Made by a program: the position numbers and the translations under genes | Notes under the pieces: model-generated | The model's database searches: none | What the model was told of the DNA's origin: nothing | The model's input: only the letters and a program-made list of their open reading frames with translations | NCBI GenBank assembly: GCA_902621305.1 | Contig: CACNLM010000009.1 | Coordinates: 1-61,999 of the forward strand | Length of the DNA stretch: 61,999 nt | DNA from: an uncultured Alphaproteobacteria bacterium | Lineage (GTDB): Bacteria; Pseudomonadota; Alphaproteobacteria; HIMB59; GCA-002718135 | Direction: 5' to 3' | Shown: one piece after another, positions 9,680 through 20,820 of the stretch | How positions within the stretch are numbered: the first letter of the stretch is position 1 | How the letters are laid out: every line of letters begins with the position of its first letter

Positions 9680-11116
9680 TCAAATGGTCAAACTTGCAGA
9701 TATATTAATCAATAAGGACGGGTAAAATATAAAGCAAATAATTAAAAATAAACTTAAGGATAAAATAATTTTTGATTGAAAAGAAATTTGAAAATTAATT
9801 ATTCCTTCACTTTTACTTTCATCAAAATACATTATCTTAATAATCCTTAAATAATAAAAAGCAGAAATTACACTAGCTAGGACACCAAGAACTGAAAGTA
9901 CATATAATTCTTGTTCAATGGCAGCAATGAAAACATAAAACTTCCCAAAAAATCCTATAAATGGTGGGATGCCAGCCATAGATAGCATTATTATTGAAAT
10001 AGAAAGACTAACGATTGGATTACTTTTACTTAACCCTTTTAAATCACTAATATTAATTAAATATTCATTTTTTACTTTTAACGAGAGTAAAATAGCAAAA
10101 ATTGCAACATTCATTATCATGTATGAAAACATATAAATTGATGCTGCCTTAATTCCATCATCATTTGCGGCAACTAAAGCTATTAATATATAACCTATAT
10201 GTCCGATAGAACTATAAGCTAATAATCTTTTAATATTTGACTGTGCTATAGCTGCGATAGCTCCAAGAAACATTGAGGCTATTGATAAAAATAAAATTAT
10301 TTGACTCCATTCTAAGTAAAAATTTTCAAATGGAACTAAGCAAAAACGATAAATTAAAGCTACTGCAGCAATCTTAGGAACAATAGCAAAAAAACCTGTA
10401 ATTGAATTTGGGGCTCCTTCATAAACATCGGGAGTCCACATATGAAAAGGTACGGCTGAAACCTTAAAAGCCAAGCCTACCATCACAAATACAAGCCCAA
10501 ATATTAGACCTAAATTTAGATTATCATATTTTGATAAATAGAAACTTATCTCATTAAAATTCATTGAACCAGTAAATCCATAAATTAATGAGAAACCGTA
10601 CAAAAGTATACCAGAAGATAATGCTCCTAAAATAAAGTATTTTACTCCTGACTCAGCTGATGAAATTGAATCTCTTTTTATTGCTGCAGCAACATAAAGA
10701 GATAAACTTTGTAGTTCTATTGCTAGATACATGGACATAAGATTATTTGAAGCAATCATTAACATCATCCCAAGTGTTGAGAATAAAAATAAAATAGGAA
10801 TTTCAAAATTTTTAAGCTTAATGCCAGAGAAATAATCTTTAGAAATGATGATACTAGCTATAGACCCTAATAAAGCTAAAATTTTAAAAAAATTTATAAA
10901 AGAAGAGTGGCTAAATAAACTTTTGTAATTTGCAAAATTTGATTCACTATCATAGTAAACAAGCAAAATGGTTAATAATAAAACAAAAACTGCTAGATTG
11001 GAAGTTTGCCTAAATGCATTCTTTTTTAAAAAAAGACCAAAAAGTAGGCAAACAAAAGAGGAGCATGCTAAAAAAATTTCGGGAATAAAAAAAATATTGT
11101 AAATATTATTTAGCAT
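9680..11116 (-). CDS. nuoN: NADH-quinone oxidoreductase subunit N
   Basis: Antiporter-like proton-pumping membrane subunit of complex I, 478 residues with about 14 membrane helices. Characteristic segments are VPFHMWTPDVYEGAPNSITGF, the ANDDGIKAA loop and LSMAGIPPFIGFFGKFYVF. Conserved charged residues include the Lys in the IKRLLAYSSIGHIGYILIA helix. It is the last nuo gene and overlaps nuoM by 11 bases, with birA following after 3 bases. The complex I operon therefore runs directly into housekeeping genes with no visible terminator. Confidence 0.97.
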   Translation of the reverse strand: MLNNIYNIFFIPEIFLACSSFVCLLFGLFLKKNAFRQTSNLAVFVLLLTILLVYYDSESNFANYKSLFSHSSFINFFKILALLGSIASIIISKDYFSGIKLKNFEIPILFLFSTLGMMLMIASNNLMSMYLAIELQSLSLYVAAAIKRDSISSAESGVKYFILGALSSGILLYGFSLIYGFTGSMNFNEISFYLSKYDNLNLGLIFGLVFVMVGLAFKVSAVPFHMWTPDVYEGAPNSITGFFAIVPKIAAVALIYRFCLVPFENFYLEWSQIILFLSIASMFLGAIAAIAQSNIKRLLAYSSIGHIGYILIALVAANDDGIKAASIYMFSYMIMNVAIFAILLSLKVKNEYLINISDLKGLSKSNPIVSLSISIIMLSMAGIPPFIGFFGKFYVFIAAIEQELYVLSVLGVLASVISAFYYLRIIKIMYFDESKSEGIINFQISFQSKIILSLSLFLIICFIFYPSLLINISASLTI

Positions 11117-12590
11117 TAACTATTTCATAGTTTGTTATAATTAGTTCAAGTGATAATCTCATAGGATCTAAAAATAGATTTGGAAATACACCTAATAATA
11201 TTACTGAAATTGCTAAAGGAATTAATATGATTTTCTCTCTTGTGTTTATATCTAAAATATCTGCAAGTTTATTATTAGTTATGGTGCCAAAAATAATTCT
11301 TTTATAAAGGTATAGCATGTAAACAGCGGATAATATTATTCCAAAAGCCGCACCAATAACAACGTAACTTGAAAATTTAAATGCACCAACAATAACTAAA
11401 AATTCTCCAATAAAACCACTAGTCCCAGGTAATCCAACTGATCCCAGCATAAAAATCATGAATACTGTTGCATAGAGTGGCATTCTTTGAACTAATCCTC
11501 CGTAAAATTCAATTTCTCTAGTATGCATTCGATCATAAATAACACCAACACATAAAAATAAAGCTGCTGAGACTAGTCCATGACTAATCATTTGCATCAT
11601 TGCTCCTTCTAAGCCTTGTTGATTAACCAAAAAAATTCCAATTGTTACAATTCCCATATGAGCAACGGATGAATATGCAATTAGTTTTTTTATATCAGTT
11701 TGTGCTAGTGCCACTAACGAAGTGTATACTATAGCAACTATACTTAATGTCATAATTAAAGGAATAAAAAACTCTGTTGCTTCTGGAAGCATACCTAGAG
11801 AGAAGCGGATAAAACCATATCCGCCCATTTTTAAAAGTACTCCTGCTAAAATAACAGATCCAGCCGTTGGAGCTTCAACATGGGCATCGGGCAACCATGT
11901 ATGAAAAGGCCACATAGGAATTTTAACTGCAAAGGAAGCAAAAAAGGCAAGCCAAAGAAACAACTGAGTATTATATGAAAAATAATTACCTTGTAAGAAC
12001 TCAATACTCATTGAACTTGTATTTCTATACATCACAATAATAGCAATCAACATGAGTACTGAACCCAAAAGAGTGTAGAGAAAGAATTTAAAAGAAGCAT
12101 AGATTCTTCTATTGCCTCCCCATATACCTATGATTAGATACATTGGTATTAATACTGCTTCAAAAAAAATATAAAATAAAAGTATGTCTATAGAAGCAAA
12201 CATTCCAATCATTACAGTCTCTAAAAATAAAAAAGAAAGCATGTATTCCTTGACTCTTTTTTTAATATTATTCCAACTAGCTAAAATACAAAGTGGGGTC
12301 AAAAATGTACTTAATAAAATCATAAAAAGTGAAATACCATCAACTCCAACATGGTAGAAGAAATTAAAATCATCAAACCATCTAAATTTTTCTTCATATT
12401 GGTAAGACGGATTGGAATAATCAAAACGTAGCCAGAGAATTAAACTTAAAATAAATGCTCCTAACGTTGTTAGCAAAGCAGCCCATTTAATATTAATTGA
12501 TGTTAATTCATCTTCTTTAATAAAAAGAATAATTAAAGCGCCAATTAAAGGTAAAAAAATTATTACTGATACTAATGGCCAGTCAATCAT
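11106..12590 (-). CDS. nuoM: NADH-quinone oxidoreductase subunit M
   Basis: Antiporter-like membrane subunit of complex I, 494 residues with about 14 helices. Recognisable pieces are the proton-channel Glu in FLFLETVMIGMF, FAVKIPMWPFHTWLPDAHVE, APTAGSVILAGVLLKMGGYG and TDIKKLIAYSSVAHMG. The 11-base overlap with nuoN and direct abutment to nuoL (next base) indicate coupled translation. Length and motifs are ordinary for NuoM. Confidence 0.97.
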   Translation of the reverse strand: MIDWPLVSVIIFLPLIGALIILFIKEDELTSINIKWAALLTTLGAFILSLILWLRFDYSNPSYQYEEKFRWFDDFNFFYHVGVDGISLFMILLSTFLTPLCILASWNNIKKRVKEYMLSFLFLETVMIGMFASIDILLFYIFFEAVLIPMYLIIGIWGGNRRIYASFKFFLYTLLGSVLMLIAIIVMYRNTSSMSIEFLQGNYFSYNTQLFLWLAFFASFAVKIPMWPFHTWLPDAHVEAPTAGSVILAGVLLKMGGYGFIRFSLGMLPEATEFFIPLIMTLSIVAIVYTSLVALAQTDIKKLIAYSSVAHMGIVTIGIFLVNQQGLEGAMMQMISHGLVSAALFLCVGVIYDRMHTREIEFYGGLVQRMPLYATVFMIFMLGSVGLPGTSGFIGEFLVIVGAFKFSSYVVIGAAFGIILSAVYMLYLYKRIIFGTITNNKLADILDINTREKIILIPLAISVILLGVFPNLFLDPMRLSLELIITNYEIVNAK

Positions 12591-14498
12591 TTAGTAATAT
12601 AAAAACCATGTTAAAATTATTACTAAGCCACCAAGCATAGCAAAAGCATAATGAAACAAATACCCTGATTGAAATAAACTTACATAAGATGAAGATTTTG
12701 AAATAATCCAGGATACCCCGTTTGGCCCTAAACCATCAATAGTTTTTTCATCCCCTCTTTTCCAGAAAAAGTTTGCTAACTTGAAAAAAGTTAAAACAAA
12801 TACTTTATGATATAGCTCATCCACATACCATTTATTTTTAGAAAGAGAATATAAAGGATCTAAATTATAGGAAAGATTTTTTGCTCTGTTTAAATTATTT
12901 GAATATATCAACACACAGACAAGAATTCCAACTGCAACAGCAGACTTTGATATTAATGATTGTGTAAGAGGAAGATATTTATGAGAACTTTCTGTTAGTA
13001 ATATAGCATTATCCCAAAATTCTTTTTTAAAATATCCAATAAAATAATCAGCAAAGAATATTCCAGAAAAAATAGAACCAATTGCAAGAATAAATAATGG
13101 AGCTGTCATTACTAAAGGTGATTCATGGGCGTGATCATATGTTTTATTATTTGATCTATTTTCACCATGAAATGTTAGGAATAATAATCTCCATGAATAA
13201 AAAGCAGTAAGTAAAGCAGTTAAAATACCTACTATATATGCAAAGTATGCTATTCCATTTGAAGCATAGAAAGCATTTTCTAAAATACTTTCTTTTGAAT
13301 AGTAACCAGATAGATATGGGAAACCAATAATTGCAAGAGACCCAATCCACATCATTGAGGCAGTAAAAGGTATTTTTTTGAAAAGTCCCCCCATTTTTCT
13401 CATATCCTGTTCATGATGCATTGCGTGAATTACAGAACCTGCAGAAAGAAATAGAAGAGCTTTAAAAAATGCATGAGTTGTTAAGTGAAATATTGATGCA
13501 TTATAAGCTCCTACACCTGCTGCAAAAAACATATATCCTAATTGACTACATGTTGAATATGCAATGACTCGTTTAATATCATTTTGTGTTAAGGCTATAG
13601 AGGCAGCAAAAATAGCTGTGGCTGCACCAATAAAAGTAATGAATAAATTAGTAAATGTCGCAAACTCATAAAGAGGACTCATTCTTGCAACTAAAAATAC
13701 ACCTGCAGTTACCATTGTTGCAGCATGTATTAGTGCAGATACAGGAGTAGGTCCCTCCATGGCATCTGGCAACCATGTGTGTAAACCTAATTGGGCAGAT
13801 TTACCCATTGCACCTATGAATAAAAGAAAGCATAAGAAATCTAAAGTTGGAAAACTGAATGAAAGGAATTGAATTTGATGCTCACTAAATCGATCCACTT
13901 GTGAAAATATACTATCGAAACTTATCGTACCAAAAATATAAAAAATGCCAGCAATTCCAATTGCGTATCCAAAATCTCCAACTCTGTTTACAACAAATGC
14001 TTTTATAGCAGCTTTATTTGCTGAATCTTTATGGTGCCAAAAACCAATTAATAAATAGGAGGCTAGCCCAACACCTTCCCAACCAAAGAACATTTGCAGC
14101 AAGTTATTACTTGATACAAGAACAAGCATAAAAAAAGTAAATAAGCTTAGATAACCCATAAATCTTATTTTTGATGGATCTTCTTCCATATAGCCTATTG
14201 AATATAAATGAACACAAGCAGAAACAGTTGTAACCACAATGAACATCACAGAAGTTAAAGTGTCTAATCTAATTGACCAATCAACAATAAAGTTTCCAGA
14301 AGTGATCCAGTTAAGAATAAAAATTATTTCAGTTTCCTTATTATTAATAAACTGAATGAATATTATCCAAGAAAATAAAGTACAAAGAAAAAGGATTGAA
14401 GTTGTTGATATTTGATAAACCTTATAGTTAAACTGTTTACCGAGTAAAAAACAAAAAAGAAAACCAAGTAGAGGTAGAAATATAATTAAGGTTGCCAT
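12591..14498 (-). CDS. nuoL: NADH-quinone oxidoreductase subunit L
   Basis: Distal proton-pumping subunit of complex I, 635 residues: about 14 antiporter-like helices followed by the C-terminal lateral helix and a last membrane helix. Motifs include FFGWEGVGLASYLLIGFWH, VNRVGDFGYAIGI, LHTWLPDAMEGPTPVSALIHA, TQNDIKRVIAYSTCSQLGYM and the FPYLSGYYSKESILE segment. The gene ends one base before nuoM starts and begins 3 bases after nuoK. Confidence 0.97.
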   Translation of the reverse strand: MATLIIFLPLLGFLFCFLLGKQFNYKVYQISTTSILFLCTLFSWIIFIQFINNKETEIIFILNWITSGNFIVDWSIRLDTLTSVMFIVVTTVSACVHLYSIGYMEEDPSKIRFMGYLSLFTFFMLVLVSSNNLLQMFFGWEGVGLASYLLIGFWHHKDSANKAAIKAFVVNRVGDFGYAIGIAGIFYIFGTISFDSIFSQVDRFSEHQIQFLSFSFPTLDFLCFLLFIGAMGKSAQLGLHTWLPDAMEGPTPVSALIHAATMVTAGVFLVARMSPLYEFATFTNLFITFIGAATAIFAASIALTQNDIKRVIAYSTCSQLGYMFFAAGVGAYNASIFHLTTHAFFKALLFLSAGSVIHAMHHEQDMRKMGGLFKKIPFTASMMWIGSLAIIGFPYLSGYYSKESILENAFYASNGIAYFAYIVGILTALLTAFYSWRLLFLTFHGENRSNNKTYDHAHESPLVMTAPLFILAIGSIFSGIFFADYFIGYFKKEFWDNAILLTESSHKYLPLTQSLISKSAVAVGILVCVLIYSNNLNRAKNLSYNLDPLYSLSKNKWYVDELYHKVFVLTFFKLANFFWKRGDEKTIDGLGPNGVSWIISKSSSYVSLFQSGYLFHYAFAMLGGLVIILTWFLYY

Positions 14499-14501
14499 CT
14501 A

Positions 14502-14807
14502 CTATCCCTTAAGCTGATTAATTTTATTTACTTCAATTGATCCTAAATTTCTAAAAAATACCACAAGTATAGCGAGTCCAATTGCTGCTTCAGCGGCTGC
14601 AACAGTAAGTGTAAGCATTGCGAAGATTTGCCCTGAGATATCATTAATATACGCTGAGAAAGCAATAAAATTAATATTTACCGACAACAAGATGAGTTCT
14701 ATAGACATTAAAATTATAATTAAATTTTTCTTATTTAAAAATATTCCTAAAACACCAAAGGTAAAAATAATTGCGCCGAGAAAAAGATAGTGTTCAAGAG
14801 TAATCAT
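14502..14807 (-). CDS. nuoK: NADH-quinone oxidoreductase subunit K
   Basis: Small membrane subunit of complex I, 101 residues with three helices. It carries the two conserved buried glutamates, in [17 protein letters not shown] and in [19 protein letters not shown], which line the central proton path. Exact family length and the usual place between nuoJ and nuoL. Confidence 0.97.
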   Translation of the reverse strand: MITLEHYLFLGAIIFTFGVLGIFLNKKNLIIILMSIELILLSVNINFIAFSAYINDISGQIFAMLTLTVAAAEAAIGLAILVVFFRNLGSIEVNKINQLKG

Positions 14808-14810
14808 TAA

Positions 14811-15422
14811 TTAAATTCCTTCGCCTATTTTTACTTTTTTCTTTTCTATAGCTGTGGATGCATCAACTGTATTTTGAGAATCTATATTTTGCCTTTTAAC
14901 ACCACCTTTATCTCTTAATGTAAGTGTAATAGAGCCAATCATTGCGACTAATAGAATTATCCCACATATTTGAAACAAATAAAAATATTCAGTGTAGAGT
15001 ATTTGCCCAATCATTTTTGTATTTTCCACTTCATTAACTATAGGTTGTAGTGGTGTTTGGTTGTTATAAATATTAGACGATCTATCTGTTAAAAAAAGTA
15101 TTCCAAGTTCAATTACCAGAACTATCCCTAATAATGCTCCAAAAGGTAAATATTGCAAAAAACCTTCTCTCAATTTTACAAAATTTATATCAAGCATCAT
15201 TACAACAAATAGAAAAAGGACGGCAACAGCCCCAACATATACAACTACAAGGATCATTGCCAAAAATTCAGCACCTAATAAAACAAAGAGTCCTGATGCG
15301 TTAACAAAGCTTAAAATTAAGAACAAAACTGAATGAACTGGATTTTTTGCACTTATTACCATTAGAGCAGAAAGAACTGCAACAGATGAAAAAAGATAAA
15401 ATGTTAATGAATAAAGAAACAT
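14811..15422 (-). CDS. nuoJ: NADH-quinone oxidoreductase subunit J
   Basis: Membrane subunit of complex I, 203 residues with five helices. The conserved segment AVLFLFVVMMLDINF includes the pi-bulge helix near the quinone-coupling region. The C-terminal tail (about 170-203) is hydrophilic and lysine-rich and should be cytoplasmic. Separated from nuoI by 2 bases and from nuoK by 3. Confidence 0.96.
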   Translation of the reverse strand: MFLYSLTFYLFSSVAVLSALMVISAKNPVHSVLFLILSFVNASGLFVLLGAEFLAMILVVVYVGAVAVLFLFVVMMLDINFVKLREGFLQYLPFGALLGIVLVIELGILFLTDRSSNIYNNQTPLQPIVNEVENTKMIGQILYTEYFYLFQICGIILLVAMIGSITLTLRDKGGVKRQNIDSQNTVDASTAIEKKKVKIGEGI

Positions 15423-15424
15423 TC

Positions 15425-15904
15425 TTATCTATATTTTCTATCGAGATGAATATTTTGAGCAATTTCTTGCTCCCATCTATCTCCATTTTCTAAAAGTTTA
15501 TCTTTATTATAAATTAATTCTTCTCTTGTTTCAGTGGCAAATTCAAAATTTGGTCCTTCTACTATCGCATCTACTGGGCAAGATTCTTGACATAAACCAC
15601 AGTAAATACATTTAGTCATATCTATATCATATCTTGTTGTTCTTCTGCTTCCATCCTCTCTTGGCTCTGCTTCAATTGTAATTGCCTGAGCAGGACATAC
15701 TGCTTCACAAAGTTTACATGCGATACATCTCTCTTCCCCACTTGGATATCTTCTCAAAGCATGCTCGCCTCTAAAACGTGGGCTTAATGGACCTTTTTCG
15801 TGAGGATAATTTATAGTAACTTTAGATTTAAATATGTATTTGAAAGTTAAAAATAGTCCTTGAAATAATTCAAATAAAGTAAAAGATTTAATTAATTTAT
15901 ACAT
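15425..15904 (-). CDS. nuoI: NADH-quinone oxidoreductase subunit I (two 4Fe-4S clusters)
   Basis: Iron-sulfur subunit that passes electrons through clusters N6a and N6b towards the quinone site. Two ferredoxin motifs are visible: [16 protein letters not shown] and [17 protein letters not shown] chose the ATG at 15904, giving [16 protein letters not shown], which matches the usual alphaproteobacterial N-terminus and begins one base after the nuoH stop. A longer start at 15925 would add seven atypical residues and overlap nuoH. The product is about 159 residues. Confidence 0.96.
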   Translation of the reverse strand: MYKLIKSFTLFELFQGLFLTFKYIFKSKVTINYPHEKGPLSPRFRGEHALRRYPSGEERCIACKLCEAVCPAQAITIEAEPREDGSRRTTRYDIDMTKCIYCGLCQESCPVDAIVEGPNFEFATETREELIYNKDKLLENGDRWEQEIAQNIHLDRKYR

Positions 15905-15905
15905 A

Positions 15906-16907
15906 TTAATTTGGCAGCATTTCAAAATATACTAAAAAACCAGAAGTTGCCACAACCCAAAACAAAGAAAATGGTAGAAAAACTTTCCATCCAAGTCTCA
16001 TTAACTGATCATATCTATATCTTGGGAAAGTTCCTCTAACCCAAATAAATAAAAATAATATAAATATTACTTTCACAGTAAACCAGATTACTCCAGGAAC
16101 AACATTTAATGGGTATATATCAAATGGAGGTAGCCATCCGCCTAAAAAAAGAATGACAGTCATAGAAGACATTAAAATCATACTCGCGTATTCACCTAAA
16201 AAAAATAATACAAATGAAGCAGATGAATATTCAGTAAAAAATCCTGCAACAAGTGTTGATTCATCTTCAGGAAGATCAAAAGGTAATCTATTTGTTTCAG
16301 CTAACGCAGAAATAAAAAAAATAATGAACATAGGTAATAATGGAATTGCAAACCATACAGTCTGCTGAGCTAAAACTATCTTTGATAAATTTAAAGAACC
16401 TACACATAATAATACTGTAATTATTACAAATCCAATAGATACTTCATATGAAACCATTTGAGCAGCAGATCTTAATGCTCCTAAAAAAGGATATTGAGAG
16501 TTACTAGCCCATCCAGCCATGATTATTCCATATACTCCAAGAGATGATACTGCAAACAGATACATGATACCTACGTTAATATCAGAGACTACCCATCCTG
16601 GAGCAAAAGGTATGACTGCCCAACCTGCTAAGCTAAGTACCATTGTTATTATGGGTGCTAAAATAAAAACAATTTTATTTGATCCACTAGGTATAATATT
16701 TTCTTTAGTAATAAGTTTTAATGCATCGGCAAAGCTTTGTAATATACCGAAAGGCCCTACTATATTTGGACCTCTTCTTAATTGAATTAAGGCTAAAACT
16801 TTTCTTTCAGCATAAACTAAAAAAGCTACAGATATTAAAACCGGAACAACAACAGCAAGTATTTGGGCAATAATTATTAATCCTGTAATTAATATATCAT
16901 AAGTCAT
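15906..16907 (-). CDS. nuoH: NADH-quinone oxidoreductase subunit H
   Basis: Membrane subunit that forms the quinone chamber with NuoB and NuoD, 333 residues with about 8-9 helices. Signature stretches are [57 protein letters not shown] and [19 protein letters not shown]. It begins 7 bases after nuoG. Normal length and composition. Confidence 0.97.
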   Translation of the reverse strand: MTYDILITGLIIIAQILAVVVPVLISVAFLVYAERKVLALIQLRRGPNIVGPFGILQSFADALKLITKENIIPSGSNKIVFILAPIITMVLSLAGWAVIPFAPGWVVSDINVGIMYLFAVSSLGVYGIIMAGWASNSQYPFLGALRSAAQMVSYEVSIGFVIITVLLCVGSLNLSKIVLAQQTVWFAIPLLPMFIIFFISALAETNRLPFDLPEDESTLVAGFFTEYSSASFVLFFLGEYASMILMSSMTVILFLGGWLPPFDIYPLNVVPGVIWFTVKVIFILFLFIWVRGTFPRYRYDQLMRLGWKVFLPFSLFWVVATSGFLVYFEMLPN

Positions 16908-16914
16908 CTAATTA

Positions 16915-18954
16915 TTATGCTGCCTTATTTAAAATATCTTTAGTACATTTTGCCATTGTTTCAGAAGATCTAGAAATAGAATCATTCATATAAAAATTTT
17001 CAATGTTATATTTAATTTTAATATTCTCAATTTTATTATTTTTAGCAAAAGTTATTTCGCCAATAGAATTAACTTCATTTAAGAGAGCAAATTGACCATA
17101 GGTACTTGTAAGCTCATTTCGAAGCTCCCCAAGATTATTAAAATTTAAATTTTTTTCAAATAAGTCACTTAAAACTCTAAAAATTTTCCACTCCTCTTTT
17201 GCTTCACCTATTGGATTATGACACTTAGTTGTTTGAATAACTCTACCTTCTATATTCATAAAAGTAGAACTTTTCTCAGTATATGCAGGGGTTGGTAAAA
17301 TTATATCAGCTATAGATGCTGAAACATCTCCATGATGACCAAGATAAACAACAAAAGCATTTTCAAATGTTGAAAAATTTATCTCATCTAACCCCATTAA
17401 GAAAACTACAGGTTTTGTTTTATCAATATGTTTTTTTAATTGTTTATTGTAATCATTATCAAATTTTATATTATAAAATTTCAAATCTAATGCTCCTACT
17501 CTAGAAATATCTTGGTTAAGAATATTTAATGGATTTATATTTTTATTTTTTTGAATTTTTTTCGCAATTAATCCTGCAGTTTCTAATATTTTTTTTCCAT
17601 GATCATTATTTATTGCTGAAGTACCTAATATTATAAGTGGGTTTTTTGCAGATTTTAAAACTTTATTGAATTCAGATTTATTATTAGATAATTTATTAAG
17701 GTAATCTAAAGAATCAGATAAATGTTGATAATCGTAAGTGAGATCTAATTTAGGACCTATAAGACCAATTTTGCAGTTATTTTCAATATATGCCTTTCTA
17801 ATTCTAGCGTTTAGTACCGCTGCTTCCCATCTAGGGTTTGATCCGATTAAAAGAATAGCATCAGCCTTTTCAATTTCTTGAATTGTTGAATTAAATTTAT
17901 AACTTGAAGATGAATTATCGATAATTTGTGTATTATCAAATCTGCAATCATAGTTTTTTGATTTTAGTGAATTGCTAAATTTTTGTGCGGAATATAAAGT
18001 TTCAATATCGGTAAACTTACCAGAAAGAAATACAGTATTTTCTTTACCTCTTTTTGTAATTTCTTTTTTTATTAATTCAAATGCATTATCCCATGAAGAT
18101 TTTTGAAGTTTTTTATTTGATTTAGAATATACATTATCCAATCTTTGACTTGAGAGTCCATCAACTGCAAATCTAGATTTATCACTTATCCATTCTTCAT
18201 TGGTTTCTTCATTTATTCTAGGAAGAGCTCTTAAAACTTTTTTTCCTCTTGTATCAATCCTTATACTTGAACCTATACCATCGAACACATCAAATGTTTC
18301 TGTCTTGGTAAGCTCCCATGGTCTAGATTTAAATGCATATGGTTTACTTGTTAAAGCACCTACGGGGCATAAATCAATTACATTTCCAGATAATTCTGAC
18401 TCAATAGTTTTTTCTAAGTACGTCGTGATCTCAGCATTTTCACCTCTGCCAAGTAATCCTATATCATCAACACCTGCAACTTCTGTAGAAAACCTTACGC
18501 ATCTTGTACAATGTATACATCTTGTCATAATTGTTTTGACAAGTGGTCCCATATTTTTATTTTGAACTGCTCTTTTGTTTTCTTCATATCTAGTTTTATC
18601 AAAACCATAATACATCGCTTGATCTTGAAGATCACATTCTCCTCCTTGATCACAAATAGGGCAATCCAATGGATGATTAATGAGAAGAAACTCCATTACA
18701 CCTTTTCGAGCTTTTTTAACTGTTTCTGTTTTTGTTTTTATAACCATTCCATCTGCAGCTGGCATGGCACATGATGCAATAGGTTTTGGAGCTTTTTCCA
18801 TTTCTACTAAACACATTCTGCAGTTTCCTGCTATTGAGAGTTTTTCATGATAACAAAATCTTGGAATTTCAGTTCCTGCTTGTTCACAAGCTTGCATTAC
18901 GGTCATGCCGTTTTCAAATTCGTATTCTTTATTATCAATTATTATCTTTGGCAC
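16915..18954 (-). CDS. nuoG: NADH-quinone oxidoreductase subunit G
   Basis: Largest peripheral-arm subunit of complex I, 679 residues. The N-terminal 2Fe-2S ferredoxin domain has CYHEKLSIAGNCRMC, followed by the HPLDCPICDQGGECDLQDQ cluster motif and the ITRCIHCTRCVRF-type motif (here MTRCIHCTRCVRF). After that comes a molybdopterin-oxidoreductase-like domain without cofactor function. The start is GTG at 18954, sharing its first base with the nuoF stop (TAGTG). The C-terminal half is lysine- and asparagine-rich and more divergent, as is common for this subunit. Confidence 0.96.
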   Translation of the reverse strand: MPKIIIDNKEYEFENGMTVMQACEQAGTEIPRFCYHEKLSIAGNCRMCLVEMEKAPKPIASCAMPAADGMVIKTKTETVKKARKGVMEFLLINHPLDCPICDQGGECDLQDQAMYYGFDKTRYEENKRAVQNKNMGPLVKTIMTRCIHCTRCVRFSTEVAGVDDIGLLGRGENAEITTYLEKTIESELSGNVIDLCPVGALTSKPYAFKSRPWELTKTETFDVFDGIGSSIRIDTRGKKVLRALPRINEETNEEWISDKSRFAVDGLSSQRLDNVYSKSNKKLQKSSWDNAFELIKKEITKRGKENTVFLSGKFTDIETLYSAQKFSNSLKSKNYDCRFDNTQIIDNSSSSYKFNSTIQEIEKADAILLIGSNPRWEAAVLNARIRKAYIENNCKIGLIGPKLDLTYDYQHLSDSLDYLNKLSNNKSEFNKVLKSAKNPLIILGTSAINNDHGKKILETAGLIAKKIQKNKNINPLNILNQDISRVGALDLKFYNIKFDNDYNKQLKKHIDKTKPVVFLMGLDEINFSTFENAFVVYLGHHGDVSASIADIILPTPAYTEKSSTFMNIEGRVIQTTKCHNPIGEAKEEWKIFRVLSDLFEKNLNFNNLGELRNELTSTYGQFALLNEVNSIGEITFAKNNKIENIKIKYNIENFYMNDSISRSSETMAKCTKDILNKAA

Positions 18955-20228
18955 TAGGCTACTCTTCTATTTCTTTCTTGAATTCTTTTTTCAATTTCAG
19001 GTCTAAAGTGTCTAAACAAACCTTGAATAGGCCAAGCAGCAGCATCACCTAAGGCACAAATAGTATGACCTTCAATTTGCTTAGTCACATCTAAAATTTT
19101 ATCAATATCTTGATGTTCAACATTTCCATGAACCATTTTTTCCATCATTCTGTACATCCATCCAGTACCTTCTCTGCAAGGTGTACATTGACCGCAGCTT
19201 TCATGTTTATAAAAATGTGATAATCTAGCTATTGCTTCAACAATATCTGTTGATTTATTCATTACAATAACAGCAGCAGTTCCTAATCCACTTTGAACTT
19301 CTTTTAGGCTATCAAAATCCATCTTAACTGTATCGCAAATAGACTTAGGTAATAAAGGCACACTTGCACCTCCAGGAATTACAGCTAATAAATTTTCCCA
19401 ACCACCAATTACACCACCTGCATGTTTTTCAATCAGTTCTTTTAATGGTATCCCCATTTCCTCTTCTACATTGCATGGGTTATTAACATGTCCTGAAATA
19501 CTAAAAATTTTTGTACCTGTATTGTTGGCACTTCCTAAATCAGCGAACCATTTTGAACCACGTCTTAAAATAGTTGGTGAAACGGCAACTGTTTCAACAT
19601 TTGTAACTGTTGTTGGACATCCATATAAACCTGCGCCAGCGGGAAACGGAGGTTTTAATCGAGGTTGGCCTTTTTTACCCTCTAAACTTTCAAGTAAAGC
19701 AGTTTCTTCACCACAAATATATGCTCCTGCTCCTCTGTGAAGATAAATATCAAAATCCCACCCTGTACCACATGCATTTTTACCAATTAAATTATTTGCG
19801 TAGGCTTCATCTATTGCTTTTTGTAAATTAGAAGATTCAGAATAATATTCACCCCTTATATAAATATAACAAGTATGTGCATGCATAGCAAAGGCAGCAA
19901 CTAAACAACCTTCTAAAAGAAGATGTGGGTCGTTTCTCATAATTTCTCGATCTTTACATGTACCTGGCTCTGACTCATCTGCATTAACAACTAGGTAATG
20001 ATCTTTTCCAGAGTCTTTTGGCATAAATGACCACTTAAGTCCCGCAGGGAAACCTGCTCCTCCCCTTCCTCTTAGTTGACTATTTTTAATTTCCTCAACA
20101 ATTTTTTCGCTACCCATTTTAATAAGTTCTTTAGTATTTGACCAAATACCTCTTTTTTTGGCACCTTCTAATTTCCAGTCTTCAAAACCGTATAAATTTT
20201 TAAAAATTTTATCTTTCTCCTTAAGCAT
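18954..20228 (-). CDS. nuoF: NADH-quinone oxidoreductase subunit F (NADH and FMN site)
   Basis: Oxidises NADH through FMN and cluster N3. The NADH/FMN region shows [17 protein letters not shown] and [16 protein letters not shown]. The 4Fe-4S ligands lie in [15 protein letters not shown] plus the later Cys in [17 protein letters not shown] chose the ATG at 20228 ([14 protein letters not shown]), which matches the family N-terminus and overlaps the nuoE stop by 8 bases. An upstream ATG at 20264 would add 12 unusual residues inside nuoE. Product about 424 residues. Confidence 0.96.
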   Translation of the reverse strand: MLKEKDKIFKNLYGFEDWKLEGAKKRGIWSNTKELIKMGSEKIVEEIKNSQLRGRGGAGFPAGLKWSFMPKDSGKDHYLVVNADESEPGTCKDREIMRNDPHLLLEGCLVAAFAMHAHTCYIYIRGEYYSESSNLQKAIDEAYANNLIGKNACGTGWDFDIYLHRGAGAYICGEETALLESLEGKKGQPRLKPPFPAGAGLYGCPTTVTNVETVAVSPTILRRGSKWFADLGSANNTGTKIFSISGHVNNPCNVEEEMGIPLKELIEKHAGGVIGGWENLLAVIPGGASVPLLPKSICDTVKMDFDSLKEVQSGLGTAAVIVMNKSTDIVEAIARLSHFYKHESCGQCTPCREGTGWMYRMMEKMVHGNVEHQDIDKILDVTKQIEGHTICALGDAAAWPIQGLFRHFRPEIEKRIQERNRRVA

Positions 20229-20820
20229 CAAATTTTCTTTCAGGTTGTGATGAATTTCTACCAATTTGTGAACCTACTTTTATTGATTTATTATCTTTTA
20301 AATCTTGAAGTATTTTTTTAAAACTCTCTTCATCTAAATCTTCATAATAATTATCATTGATCTGGACCATAGGAGCATTGCAACATGCACCTAAGCATTC
20401 AACTTCAACAACTGTAAATATTTCATCATTACTTGTCTCGCCAATATTAGTTTCGCAAACTTCTTGTGCAACTTTAGACAGTTTATCACTCCCTCTTAAC
20501 CAACAAGGTGTCGTTCTACAAATTTGTACAAAATTTTTACCAATAGGTTCTAAATTAAACATCGAATAAAAAGTGGCAACTTCCAACACTCTTATATAAG
20601 ACATACTTAGAGTTTCAGCTACTTTTTCCATTGAGTTTTTACTTAGCCATCCATTATTTTGTCTTTGTGCTAAATCAAGTAAAGGAATAACTGCGCTTTG
20701 AATACGGTTTGATGGATATTTTTTTATTATTTCAGAAATTTTTTTAAAATTTTCTGATGACCATTCAAAATTATCATTAATTTTTTTATATACTTTGTTA
20801 TTTGTACCAGGATGATGCAT
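20221..20820 (-). CDS. nuoE: NADH-quinone oxidoreductase subunit E
   Basis: Thioredoxin-like 2Fe-2S subunit (cluster N1a), 199 residues. The four cysteine ligands appear as CRTTPC and CLGACC in the usual spacing, and the N-terminal helical part contains [20 protein letters not shown]. The start shares one base with the nuoD stop. The last ~35 residues form a charged tail that many family members lack. Confidence 0.95.
   Translation of the reverse strand: MHHPGTNNKVYKKINDNFEWSSENFKKISEIIKKYPSNRIQSAVIPLLDLAQRQNNGWLSKNSMEKVAETLSMSYIRVLEVATFYSMFNLEPIGKNFVQICRTTPCWLRGSDKLSKVAQEVCETNIGETSNDEIFTVVEVECLGACCNAPMVQINDNYYEDLDEESFKKILQDLKDNKSIKVGSQIGRNSSQPERKFDA

Noticed and set aside
15905-15925. Longer NuoI start adding MKCCQIN
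   Set aside because: The extra residues come from nuoH coding sequence and do not match the NuoI N-terminus; the ATG at 15904 does.
18200-19052. Plus-strand open frames opposite nuoG and nuoF
   Set aside because: Antisense to intact complex I genes, with no recognisable motif or ribosome site.
20229-20264. Longer NuoF start inside nuoE
   Set aside because: The family N-terminus begins at the ATG at 20228; the extension is nuoE sequence in another frame.
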